A stretch of DNA of 6,095 nucleotides from Eudoraea sp. (GTDB lineage: Bacteria > Bacteroidota > Bacteroidia > Flavobacteriales > Flavobacteriaceae). The stretch is from the NCBI GenBank assembly GCA_024642325.1, contig JAHEBI010000171.1, positions 1 through 6,095 of the forward strand, in the 5' to 3' direction. The stretch's first letter is position 1. Every line of letters starts with the position of its first letter. The notes below the pieces were generated by a model. The model did not search any database. It was not told the DNA's origin and saw nothing but the letters and a program-made list of their open reading frames with translations. A program made the translations under genes and the position numbers. Of this stretch, positions 1 to 6,095 are shown piece by piece.

Positions 1-2
1 GT

Positions 3-719
3 TATATTAATTCAAAAAAGCGACGATTTTTTGCGAGGATCACCTCATTAGTTGCGATTTTGGTTATGATCCCGGCAATAGTTACCTTTTATAATGTATT
101 TCAGGAATCTCGTTATATGAGTCAGGCCCAGGAATTAATTAACAAAACCATTGTACTTTATAAATTTAAGGATAGGGGCAGGTATTTGGACAACCTTACA
201 GAAATAAAATATAACAAGAATGGGACATCTACCATTGAATTAGTCTGTATGGGAGACGAACTTATTCCGGATAATATTATAGCCAGCTGGCAAGAACAAA
301 AAAATACATTTTCCAGGCTAAAAGATACAGAACTAAAAATAGTACAGGGAGGAAGAGATGATTCTGAAATAAAGTTTAATTATATCAATGAATTATATGA
401 GACTAAAAAGGCGGAATTATTAAATAAAGATGAGCGCATAAGTCTTCTGGAATCGGAGCTGGCTAAAATGAGCAAGCTAACGACAAAACAAATTCCGTTT
501 CAACAGATCAGTGCTGAAGCTAAAACCAATTATAACAATCTGGATAGTTTAATGTTTGCCTATACTATAACTACCGACTTTAATAAAATTGATACCATTC
601 CTATTTTTGAGGTAGTATGGAAGAAGGGAACAAATCGGAAAGATATAAACCAGGATACCCAGAAACTGAGTCAATGGCTAAAATTGCGATTGAATGACGA
701 TAAGGTGCGGATAAAATAG
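3..719 (+). CDS. DUF389 (TIGR00341-type) membrane protein, C-terminal part; 5' end outside window
   Basis: The reading frame is open through the left edge (first full codon at base 3), so this is the last 238 residues of a longer protein, not a gene starting at the TTG or ATG near base 60. One hydrophobic segment is visible at fragment residues 13-33 (around VAILVMIPAIVTFYNVF), preceded by a basic stretch SKKRRFF, as expected for the last membrane helix. The rest is a soluble domain with a charged, probably coiled-coil stretch (about residues 130-155, KDERISLLESELAKM) and a C-terminal segment ending in a QWLKLRLNDDKVRI motif. The order helix, a TIELVCMGDELIP strand, coiled coil, then a tail with a FEVVWKKG strand and WLKLRL helix matches my memory of Bacteroidota DUF389 proteins, which usually have several N-terminal membrane helices and about 430-500 residues. 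Function of the family is unknown. It converges on the Mla ATPase gene, with 8 bases between the stop codons. The family call rests on recall of pattern only. Confidence 0.75.
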   Translation, partial: YINSKKRRFFARITSLVAILVMIPAIVTFYNVFQESRYMSQAQELINKTIVLYKFKDRGRYLDNLTEIKYNKNGTSTIELVCMGDELIPDNIIASWQEQKNTFSRLKDTELKIVQGGRDDSEIKFNYINELYETKKAELLNKDERISLLESELAKMSKLTTKQIPFQQISAEAKTNYNNLDSLMFAYTITTDFNKIDTIPIFEVVWKKGTNRKDINQDTQKLSQWLKLRLNDDKVRIK

Positions 720-727
720 AGGGTAAA

Positions 728-1495
728 CTAGTTTCGTTCCTCAATATACATTTGTCTCACTTTTTTGAATAACTCAGAGGAGTAAACAAAATTCGTGACA
801 GCCTTATTGTCCGTTTTAAAAATCTCTTTATTGGTTCCTTCCCATTCCTTGATGCCATGCTGGAGAAAGATTATTTTTTCACCAATTTCCATTACAGAAT
901 TCATGTCGTGGCTGTTAATTACTGTAATAATGTCAAATTCTTTGGTGATCTCCTGAATTAAGTTATCTATTAAAATCGCAGTTTTTGGGTCCAGACCGGA
1001 ATTTGGCTCATCACAAAATAAATATTTCGGATTCATTACTATGGCCCTTGCAATAGCGACCCTTTTTTGCATCCCTCCGGAAATTTCGGAAGGGTATTTT
1101 TTATGGGCATCAATAAGGTTAACACGATTTAATACAATATTTACTCTGTCTTCCATTTCAGATCTTGACTGCCTGGTGAACATATCCATTGGAAACATTA
1201 CATTTTCTTCAACCGTCATGGAATCAAACAATGCACTGCCCTGGAAAACCATACCCATATCTTGTCTTAAATCCCGTTTTTCACCAGGAGACAATTTAGC
1301 AAACATTCTGCCGTCATAGCTAATCGTTCCCTCATCTGGTACAATTAACCCCAAAAGACACTTCATAAATACCGTTTTACCGGAGCCGCTCTGACCTATG
1401 ATCAGATTGGTCTTTCCTTTTTCAAAAGAAGTAGTTATACCTTTTAATACATGGGTATCTCCGAATGATTTATGTAAGTTTTTAACTTCTATCAT
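728..1495 (-). CDS. mlaF: Mla-type lipid ABC transporter, ATP-binding subunit (MlaF/Mkl family)
   Basis: Cytoplasmic ATPase that powers an inner-membrane phospholipid (MCE/Mla) transporter. All ABC motifs are present in the 255-residue protein: Walker A GQSGSGKT at 34-41, Q-loop Gln85 in VFQGSALFDSMTVEENV, signature SGGMQKRVAIARA from 139, Walker B with Asp162-Glu163 (LFCDEPNSGLDP), and switch His196 (NSHDM). The GSALFDSMTVEENV and SGGMQKRVA forms are typical of the MlaF subfamily rather than of general exporters, and the length is normal. The ATG overlaps the last base of the upstream permease stop codon (TAATG), so translation is probably coupled. The last residues (SELFKKVRQMY) form a charged tail. 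No MCE substrate-binding protein (MlaD) follows; the operon ends against the convergent DUF389 gene. I see the family clearly; the transported lipid and direction are inferred from the E. coli system. Confidence 0.93.
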   Translation of the reverse strand: MIEVKNLHKSFGDTHVLKGITTSFEKGKTNLIIGQSGSGKTVFMKCLLGLIVPDEGTISYDGRMFAKLSPGEKRDLRQDMGMVFQGSALFDSMTVEENVMFPMDMFTRQSRSEMEDRVNIVLNRVNLIDAHKKYPSEISGGMQKRVAIARAIVMNPKYLFCDEPNSGLDPKTAILIDNLIQEITKEFDIITVINSHDMNSVMEIGEKIIFLQHGIKEWEGTNKEIFKTDNKAVTNFVYSSELFKKVRQMYIEERN

Positions 1496-2232
1496 TAGCC
1501 CAACAATAGGTGTGTAAGAATAAAATTAGAAATAATGATCACCACACTCGTCCATACAAAAGAGGTTGTACTTGCTTTGCCGACATCCAGGGCACCTCCT
1601 TCCATATAATACCCATGGAATGATGGAACAGTGGCTATTATAAAGGCAAAAACTATGGATTTAATAAAGGAATAAGTCACATGAAAAGGGATGAAATCTA
1701 ATTGAATTCCTTGAATAAATTCTGTGGATGTGCTGTGCCCCCCTAATGTATTGGCAATCAAGCCTCCAAAAATCCCCAGATACATGGCAATGGCTACTAC
1801 AAAAGGATAAAGGAACATGGCTATAATCTTTGGGAAAACCAAATAATTTAGAGAATTTACCCCCATCACTTCCAAAGCATCTATCTGTTCGGTCACTCGC
1901 ATAGTGCCTATACTGGAAGTAATATAGGAACCCACTTTTCCTGCCATTATGATAGATGTAAAAGTCGGGGCAAACTCCAGAATAACTGATTGTCTGGTAG
2001 CAAATCCGATCAGGTCTTTTGGAATCAGGGGATTTGTTAGATTTAAGGCAGTCTGGATTGCTACAACTCCTCCCATGAAAATGGAAATAAAGATAACGAT
2101 CCCCATAGAACCATATATTAATTCATCAATTTCCTTTAAAATTAACGATTTCATTATTGACCACTTTGTAGGTTTTTTAAAAACCTCGCGAACCATAATG
2201 TAATAGCGGCCTATTGATGAGATATAATTCAT
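1495..2232 (-). CDS. mlaE: Mla-type lipid ABC transporter, permease subunit (MlaE family)
   Basis: Integral inner-membrane permease of the Mla/MCE phospholipid transport system, 245 residues, close to the usual 250-260. The family hallmark GTMRVTEQIDALEVMG lies at 109-124, after the helix containing EFAPTFTSIIMAGKVGSYI (86-104). Hydrophobic segments are visible near 43-62, 83-104, 127-160 (a long stretch likely to hold two helices), 183-203 and 224-244. The C-terminal part with GGALDVGKASTTSFVW (212-227) also fits MlaE. The first Met is preferred to Met13 because alignment with the family begins at the early IGRYY segment. There is no convincing Shine-Dalgarno sequence, as is common in Bacteroidota. 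It is first in a two-gene operon with the ATPase and shares a divergent promoter region with the phosphatase gene on the other side. Plant and algal TGD1 proteins are related; specificity cannot be read from this sequence. Confidence 0.93.
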   Translation of the reverse strand: MNYISSIGRYYIMVREVFKKPTKWSIMKSLILKEIDELIYGSMGIVIFISIFMGGVVAIQTALNLTNPLIPKDLIGFATRQSVILEFAPTFTSIIMAGKVGSYITSSIGTMRVTEQIDALEVMGVNSLNYLVFPKIIAMFLYPFVVAIAMYLGIFGGLIANTLGGHSTSTEFIQGIQLDFIPFHVTYSFIKSIVFAFIIATVPSFHGYYMEGGALDVGKASTTSFVWTSVVIIISNFILTHLLLG

Positions 2233-2344
2233 GAAACTATGCTCTACTTCTGCCCGTAAAAATAGTAATATTAGCCTTCATTTAACCTTGATTTAAAATT
2301 TTAAAGTTTAATTTAATTACTTTAGAGCCCTCAATTTATACAAC
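2233..2344. promoter_or_regulatory. Divergent promoter region between mlaE-like and pafA-like genes
   Basis: This 112-bp gap is the only intergenic stretch of any length and must hold the promoters for both outward-facing transcription units. It becomes almost pure A+T at 2291-2319. For the plus strand, a weak match to the Bacteroidota sigma factor consensus (TTG, about 20 bases, TAnnTTTG) is TTG at 2288-2290 with TAATTTAA at 2309-2316; the last two bases of the second box do not match. For the minus strand, TATTTTTA (complement of 2257-2264) matches all but the last base of the -7 box, but no TTG sits at the right distance upstream. The placement of either promoter is therefore tentative; the existence of regulatory DNA here follows from gene orientation. 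Confidence 0.45.
2292..2305. repeat. 14-bp perfect AT-only palindrome in divergent intergenic region
   Basis: TTTAAAATTTTAAA reads the same on both strands. It lies near the midpoint between the two divergent start codons (60 bases from one, 40 from the other), where a shared operator could sit. It is made only of A and T in an AT-rich stretch, so chance is a serious alternative. It has no loop and is not followed by a T-run, so it is not a terminator. Confidence 0.35.
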
Positions 2345-4027
2345 ATGCTAGGCAAAAGCTATTTTTTTTCCATCTTATCTATTGGATTATTTTTATCTAC
2401 TTCAAAAGTTACAGGCCAAAGAAGGGCCAAAGAATCTGATAAAATAGAAATTTCTACTCCGCTAAAAACCACACCTAAATTGGTCGTAGGTATAGTTGTA
2501 GATCAGATGCGCTATGACTACCTCACACGTTTTTGGAATCATTATGGAGATGATGGTTTTAAACGCTTTGTCAATGAAGGTTTTAATTGCAAAAATAATC
2601 ACTTTAATTATGCGCCTACAAGCACAGGCCCCGGGCATGCATCTGTATACACGGGCACTACTCCGGCAACACATGGAATTATTGGCAATGAATGGTATGA
2701 TAAGGAGAATGACAAAATGGTCTATTGTGCATCCGATGAATCATACGCTGCAGTTGGAACGAATTCAGATGTGGGAAAAATGTCACCTCACAGGCTTACT
2801 GTAACGACCATTACGGATCAGTTGCGCTTACATACGCAGATGAGGGGTAAAGTCATAGCTATTGCACTAAAAGACAGAGGAGCTGTTCTTCCGGGAGGTC
2901 ATACGGCTAATGCTGCTTATTGGTTCCAGGGCGGAGGCGAAGGGAAATGGATAAGCAGTACTTATTACATGGAGAATTTACCTGATTGGGTGGTGAAGTT
3001 TAATTCCTCTAAAGTTATTGAGAACTATAAAAAACCCTGGAATACTATTGAGAATATCACTTCTTATATAGAAAGTGGTCCGGATAATAACAACTATGAG
3101 GGGCTGTTCTCTGGGGAAAACGCACCTGTTTTCCCGCATGACCTTCCGGGATTATGGGACGGGAATAGTAAATATGAACTGCTAAAAGTAACACCTTTTG
3201 GAAATAGTATTACCGCAGATTTCGCTTTAGAAGCGATTGAAGGGGAGCAGCTGGGAACAGACAATACAACAGACTTTTTAGCTATAAGTTTTTCAAGCAC
3301 AGATTATGTGGGTCATTGGTTTGGGGTTAATTCTAAGGAAATACAGGATACATATATACGTTTAGATCGCGATCTGGAAAGAATTTTCAAGTATCTGGAT
3401 ACGAAGGTTGGGGATGGGGAATACACCGTTTTTCTTACATCAGATCATGGAGCTATTGATGTTCCGGCTTATTTAAAAGATCAGAAAATACCAGCAGGAT
3501 ATATCAATACATCTGAAATACGGGCAGAACTGGGAGAATTTATTACATATAAGTACGGTTCAACAGATTTAATTAAAAATTATTCCAACAACCAAATTTT
3601 TCTGGACCAGAAGGTTATTCAAAATTTAGATTTAAGTTTAAAAGAAGTCCAGGAGACCTTGGCAAATGAGTTGCTTTCATATGGCGCCTTTGCAAAGGTA
3701 TATACCGCCCATCAAATGCGAAATAATGAGTACACCAGTGGAATTCCATATATAATACAAAACGGATATAACATGAAGCGTTCCGGGGATATTTTGATGG
3801 TGTTAAAACCGGGAAGTATTGATTATAGTAAAACGGGGTCCACACACGGGTCTCCTCAGATTTATGATACCCACACCCCACTTCTTTTTTACGGAAAGGG
3901 TATCAAACCGGGTTCAACGGCCGAAAGAACGGAAATTCCTGATATTGCACCTACGATAGCAGCTTTATTGGGGATTGCATTCCCAAATGGAACAACTGGC
4001 AAGCCTATATTCCAGGTATTAGAATAA
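2345..4027 (+). CDS. pafA: PafA-type alkaline phosphatase (periplasmic phosphomonoesterase)
   Basis: Alkaline phosphatase superfamily enzyme of the PafA type (characterised in Elizabethkingia meningoseptica and Flavobacterium), hydrolysing phosphate monoesters with two zinc ions. The 560-residue protein starts with a signal peptide (hydrophobic FFSILSIGLFLSTS, likely cut around residues 24-26), so it should act in the periplasm. All PafA active-site positions are found at nearly the same spacing: metal Asp53 (VVDQMRYDY), nucleophile Thr94 (TSTGPGHAS), Asn115 (IGNEWYD), Lys176 and Arg178 (ALKDRGA), Asp320 and His324 (STDYVGH), Asp367 and His368 (TSDHGA), and His501 (STHGSP). The Lys-x-Arg pair marks a monoesterase rather than a diesterase. 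No T9SS sorting domain is evident at the C-terminus (GKPIFQVLE). It is a single-gene unit, divergent from the Mla operon, and its last 9 bases overlap the end of the convergent glycosyltransferase gene. Control by phosphate cannot be judged: no recognisable Pho site was seen. Confidence 0.93.
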   Translation: MLGKSYFFSILSIGLFLSTSKVTGQRRAKESDKIEISTPLKTTPKLVVGIVVDQMRYDYLTRFWNHYGDDGFKRFVNEGFNCKNNHFNYAPTSTGPGHASVYTGTTPATHGIIGNEWYDKENDKMVYCASDESYAAVGTNSDVGKMSPHRLTVTTITDQLRLHTQMRGKVIAIALKDRGAVLPGGHTANAAYWFQGGGEGKWISSTYYMENLPDWVVKFNSSKVIENYKKPWNTIENITSYIESGPDNNNYEGLFSGENAPVFPHDLPGLWDGNSKYELLKVTPFGNSITADFALEAIEGEQLGTDNTTDFLAISFSSTDYVGHWFGVNSKEIQDTYIRLDRDLERIFKYLDTKVGDGEYTVFLTSDHGAIDVPAYLKDQKIPAGYINTSEIRAELGEFITYKYGSTDLIKNYSNNQIFLDQKVIQNLDLSLKEVQETLANELLSYGAFAKVYTAHQMRNNEYTSGIPYIIQNGYNMKRSGDILMVLKPGSIDYSKTGSTHGSPQIYDTHTPLLFYGKGIKPGSTAERTEIPDIAPTIAALLGIAFPNGTTGKPIFQVLE

Positions 4028-4870
4028 TTTATTCCAAATATTTCGCCATCTCAGTTTGCGGATAAATTCACCTTCCTTCTTAGAAACGAGAAAAGGCAGA
4101 TCCTGCTTTTTGGCCATGTTATAACCCCTTAAAGTATCTAAAAATAATCCTGAATTTTTCCTTTTCAGCGCAATTTTAAGTGATGCAATAAAACTGATCC
4201 GATATCCATAGCGCATTCGATACATCGCTTCTCCCTGGAGGTAACGTGCCTGTTTGTTGTATGAAGCTCCCAGAGGGCGCAGATGCTTTATTATGAGTGA
4301 ATCATCTGTAACCACTTTAAAGTTATTAAACTGGGCCAGCAATTCATCAACAGTATCCCAGCCTATCGCATTCTTTAATCCTCCAATAGCTTTAAAACAT
4401 TGTTTTGTATAACTTTTAAAAGCCCCTCGAACATGATCTTTGTTCATTGGGTGGTTTAATTTCCAGGTTCCATTTTTATCCTGTTCATAGGCAAATCCAC
4501 CTAAAATACCGGCCCTGGGATCTGCACTTATTAATTCAGATATTTTTTCAAAGTAGTTTTCGGGGAGAATAATATCGGCATCCAGCTTGACAATAAAATC
4601 ATATTCTTCGTCCAACATCTTATACCCGTCATTAAACGCTTCCACAACCTTAGCGCCCGGCATATGAAGGGTAGATGAAGATCTGTTGACTTTTATTATA
4701 TGCTTATGACCAGAAACAAATTTATCCAGGATAGCTTCTGTGTCGTCGGTAGAATTATCATTCACCACAACCACTTTCTTAGGTGGCATTGTCTGCAATA
4801 AAACGGCATTCAGCGTGGCAGCTAAATAAGACTCTTCATTATGTGCACAGATTACAATATAATAATTCAC
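4019..4870 (-). CDS. Glycosyltransferase family 2 (GT-A fold), cytoplasmic
   Basis: Predicted to move a sugar from a nucleotide sugar to an unknown acceptor. The 283-residue protein has the GT2 order: strand and loop YIVICAHNEESYLAATLNAV (4-23), nucleotide-binding VVVNDNSTDDT (34-44), the metal-binding DxD as Asp97-Ala98-Asp99 (VKLDADI), and a WDTVDE motif at 171-176 with His196 (IKHLRPLG) further on, plausible acceptor/catalytic elements. No membrane helix is obvious; the C-terminal third is strongly basic (LKIALKRKNS, KLRWRNIWNKLF) and may touch the inner face of the membrane. The start is GTG: no ATG occurs between the upstream in-frame stop (the methyltransferase TAA itself) and the conserved first strand, and the next Met is residue 28. 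It is the last gene of the KAS III-methyltransferase-GT2 operon, 15 bases after the methyltransferase, and its stop overlaps the phosphatase gene. Acceptor and sugar are unknown. Confidence 0.88.
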   Translation of the reverse strand: MNYYIVICAHNEESYLAATLNAVLLQTMPPKKVVVVNDNSTDDTEAILDKFVSGHKHIIKVNRSSSTLHMPGAKVVEAFNDGYKMLDEEYDFIVKLDADIILPENYFEKISELISADPRAGILGGFAYEQDKNGTWKLNHPMNKDHVRGAFKSYTKQCFKAIGGLKNAIGWDTVDELLAQFNNFKVVTDDSLIIKHLRPLGASYNKQARYLQGEAMYRMRYGYRISFIASLKIALKRKNSGLFLDTLRGYNMAKKQDLPFLVSKKEGEFIRKLRWRNIWNKLF

Positions 4871-4885
4871 GATAGCAGGGTATAA

Positions 4886-5443
4886 TTATTCCGCAACATT
4901 AGGTGAAGTGCTTTCAGGCATCTTTTTACGTTCAGCATAAACAATATAATAACGAGGCGTAAAGGCTCGTAATAAAGGTCTTATTCCTAATTTTTTAACG
5001 GGATTAGTCCAGCTAAATGTATCTTTTATCTCCCAACCGGCTTTTTCGAGTAACCAATTAAACTGCCAGGCCTCAAATTCATGGTAATGTCTGTCCCAGG
5101 GGTCCGTTTTACTCCTATAGGCTGAGGCAAACCAAAGCCGCAATGGGACACTGGCAACAATTTTATCTGCCTTAATTGCTCTCAAAATGTTGTATGGGGC
5201 AAGCAGGTGTTCAAAGATTTCAAAGGCCGTTACTACATCGGCATTTGAATTTATTACAAAATCAAAATTTAAATCCAGGTCTTCGCCGCCTGTATTTACA
5301 ACCGTATAACCATGTTCCTGCATGATTTCAGAAAATGGATTGGGAACCCCCAAATCCAATATGGTTTCCTGGGTAGTTATGTGTTTTTGAAGAAAGGCAA
5401 GCGTATTTTTATACCTTTTTACAGGAAAAGTTTTTTCATACAT
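4886..5443 (-). CDS. Class I SAM-dependent methyltransferase-like protein (small, divergent motif I)
   Basis: Probable S-adenosylmethionine-dependent methyltransferase of the Methyltransf_11/23 type, 185 residues, short for the class. Visible marks are ILDLGVPN at 28-35 in the motif I position, an acidic DLDLNFD strand-loop (56-62), FEIFEHLLAP at 74-83 (the E.FEHL..P pattern after strand 4), a VASVPLRLW strand (96-104), and HYHEFEAWQFNWLLEKAGW (119-137), common in this type as the HxxEFxxxxLxxLLxxAGF block. Motif I lacks the usual GxGxG; it has only one glycine (DLGVPN), so SAM binding may be altered. The protein ends with a hydrophilic tail (KKMPESTSPNVAE). The ATG lies 4 bases after the stop of the KAS III gene, and the stop lies 15 bases before the glycosyltransferase start, so the three are surely co-transcribed. 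No Shine-Dalgarno sequence is visible. The substrate is unknown; an O-methylation of a lipid or polyketide intermediate is a guess from context. Confidence 0.75.
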   Translation of the reverse strand: MYEKTFPVKRYKNTLAFLQKHITTQETILDLGVPNPFSEIMQEHGYTVVNTGGEDLDLNFDFVINSNADVVTAFEIFEHLLAPYNILRAIKADKIVASVPLRLWFASAYRSKTDPWDRHYHEFEAWQFNWLLEKAGWEIKDTFSWTNPVKKLGIRPLLRAFTPRYYIVYAERKKMPESTSPNVAE

Positions 5444-5447
5444 AGTT

Positions 5448-6095
5448 TCAGCATCTATGGACTATAGCGCTGATATTCATACCTGCACCAACACTGGCAA
5501 AGATAACAACATCCCCTTTTTCTATTTGCTGATTTTCTATTATTCCGGTTTTAACCATATGAAATAAGGTGGGGACGGTTGCTACAGAACTGTTTCCCAT
5601 TTTATGAATGTTCATTGGCATAACTCCTACAGGCATTTTCAAATTATAGGACTTATAAAATCGTTTTACTATAGCTTCGTCCATTTTTTCATTCGCCTGA
5701 TGAATAAATATCTTTTTTACATCACCAATAGGAATACCGCTTTGGTCCAGACATTTCCTCATGGCAATTGGAACGTGGTTAAGTGCAAATTCATAAATTT
5801 TGCGCCCGTACATTTTGATATACTGTGTTTCACAGGTACACGATTTATTATGAGATTCACCGAAGAATAAATAATAGGCTTCTTCATTGGTATATGTGGC
5901 AGAAGTATGTGCCAAAATCTCACCGGAATTCACAGAGTCTTCAATAATACAGGCACCGGCACCATCTGAATAAATCATCGAATCCCGGTCGTGTTGATCT
6001 ATTACTCTGGAAAGCGTTTCAGCGCCAATTACAAGACATTTTTTGGCTATTCCGCTTTTGATAAAAGCGTTTGCCTGTATCACTCCTTCAATCCA
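5448..6095 (-). CDS. 3-oxoacyl-ACP synthase III (FabH/KAS III-like) family protein, C-terminal part; 5' end outside window
   Basis: Thiolase-fold condensing enzyme that joins an acyl starter to an acyl-ACP or acyl-CoA derived unit. The frame is open through the right edge (WIEGVIQANAF at the first visible codons), so 215 residues remain of a family usually near 330-355; an internal GTG at 6083 is not the start. The active-site His is fragment residue 132 (IFIHQANEKMDEAI) and the Asn is residue 168 (MGNSSVATVPTLF). The active-site Cys of the Cys-His-Asn triad should lie just beyond the edge, since WIEGV normally follows it closely. ETLSRVIDQHDRDS, YSDGAGACIIE and the C-terminal FASVGAGMNISAIV also fit KAS III. 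The sequence looks like a flavobacterial KAS III paralogue rather than housekeeping FabH (GNSSVAT instead of GNTSAAS; YIKMYGRKIYEFAL segment). An odd Cys-Thr-Cys sits at about residues 86-88. It is upstream of the methyltransferase and glycosyltransferase genes, suggesting a secondary lipid or polyketide role. I cannot tell FabH-like, DarB-like or OleA-like chemistry apart here. Confidence 0.9.
   Translation of the reverse strand, partial: WIEGVIQANAFIKSGIAKKCLVIGAETLSRVIDQHDRDSMIYSDGAGACIIEDSVNSGEILAHTSATYTNEEAYYLFFGESHNKSCTCETQYIKMYGRKIYEFALNHVPIAMRKCLDQSGIPIGDVKKIFIHQANEKMDEAIVKRFYKSYNLKMPVGVMPMNIHKMGNSSVATVPTLFHMVKTGIIENQQIEKGDVVIFASVGAGMNISAIVHRC

Noticed and set aside
60..719. A complete small gene starting at TTG (60) or ATG (66)
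   Set aside because: The same frame is open to the left edge and encodes a basic stretch and the start of a membrane helix, so these are internal codons of a longer protein.
1041..1319. Plus-strand open frame of 92 codons inside mlaF
   Set aside because: It is antisense to a region coding for the ABC signature and Q-loop and resembles no protein; a shadow frame.
1949..2203. Plus-strand open frame of 84 codons inside mlaE
   Set aside because: Antisense to the conserved MlaE region; no family likeness and no plausible promoter or ribosome site.
2288..2325. TACTTTAG at 2318-2325 as the -7 box for the phosphatase gene
   Set aside because: One mismatch only, but the nearest TTG (2288-2290) is 27 bases away, too far for the Bacteroidota promoter spacing; TAATTTAA at 2309-2316 has better spacing though a poorer box.
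2462..2804. Overlapping open frames on both strands inside the start of the phosphatase gene (2462-2674 minus, 2514-2804 plus)
   Set aside because: They lie over the phosphatase active-site coding region, which is intact and strongly family-like; odd composition (Cys- and Met-rich) is typical of shadow frames.
3094..3881. Minus-strand open frames 3094-3300 and 3615-3881 inside the phosphatase gene
   Set aside because: Low-complexity, no recognisable domain, opposite to a well-conserved gene.
5604..5870. Plus-strand open frame of 88 codons inside the KAS III gene
   Set aside because: Antisense to the segment coding for the catalytic His and Asn; His- and Phe-rich composition is a by-product of the opposite strand.
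6081..6083. GTG as the start of the KAS III gene
   Set aside because: The frame continues upstream to the edge as WIEG, a conserved KAS III segment just after the active-site Cys, so the gene is cut by the window, not short.
1..6095. Mobile element, CRISPR array, toxin-antitoxin, phage defence or tRNA
   Set aside because: No repeats with regular spacing, no transposase or integrase motifs, no tRNA-like folds and no small paired genes were seen; gene content is envelope and lipid related and evenly composed.

Overview
The window reads as ordinary chromosomal DNA from a member of the Bacteroidota, most likely a marine or soil Flavobacteriia. The DNA is AT-rich, genes lack clear Shine-Dalgarno sequences, and several proteins (the DUF389 tail, the PafA-type phosphatase, the KAS III subtype) look like forms I associate with flavobacteria. 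The taxonomic call is inference from protein style, not from a marker gene. Six genes fill almost all of the window. No tRNA, rRNA, CRISPR array, insertion sequence or phage gene was seen.

Layout, left to right: (1) 3-719, plus strand, the C-terminal part of a DUF389 membrane protein that runs off the left edge. (2) 728-2232, minus strand, a two-gene Mla-type lipid ABC transporter operon, permease (mlaE-like) then ATPase (mlaF-like), overlapping by one base as TAATG. (3) 2233-2344, the only real intergenic region, a 112-bp AT-rich divergent promoter region with a 14-bp perfect palindrome. (4) 2345-4027, plus strand, a complete PafA-type alkaline phosphatase with a signal peptide and every expected active-site residue. 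(5) 4019-6095, minus strand, a tightly packed operon transcribed right to left: a FabH/KAS III-like ketoacyl synthase (cut by the right edge), a small class I methyltransferase-like protein, and a family 2 glycosyltransferase with a GTG start.

The window contains three left-pointing or right-pointing transcription blocks that meet in two very tight convergent junctions: an 8-base gap at 720-727 and a 9-base gene overlap at 4019-4027. Functionally the theme is the cell envelope: lipid transport across the periplasm (Mla), a periplasmic phosphomonoesterase (PafA), and a cytoplasmic cassette that could make, methylate and glycosylate an acyl- or polyketide-derived compound. The product of that last cassette is not something I recognise and is the most interesting open question here. 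I see no clear sign of a defence system, mobile element or other exotic system.
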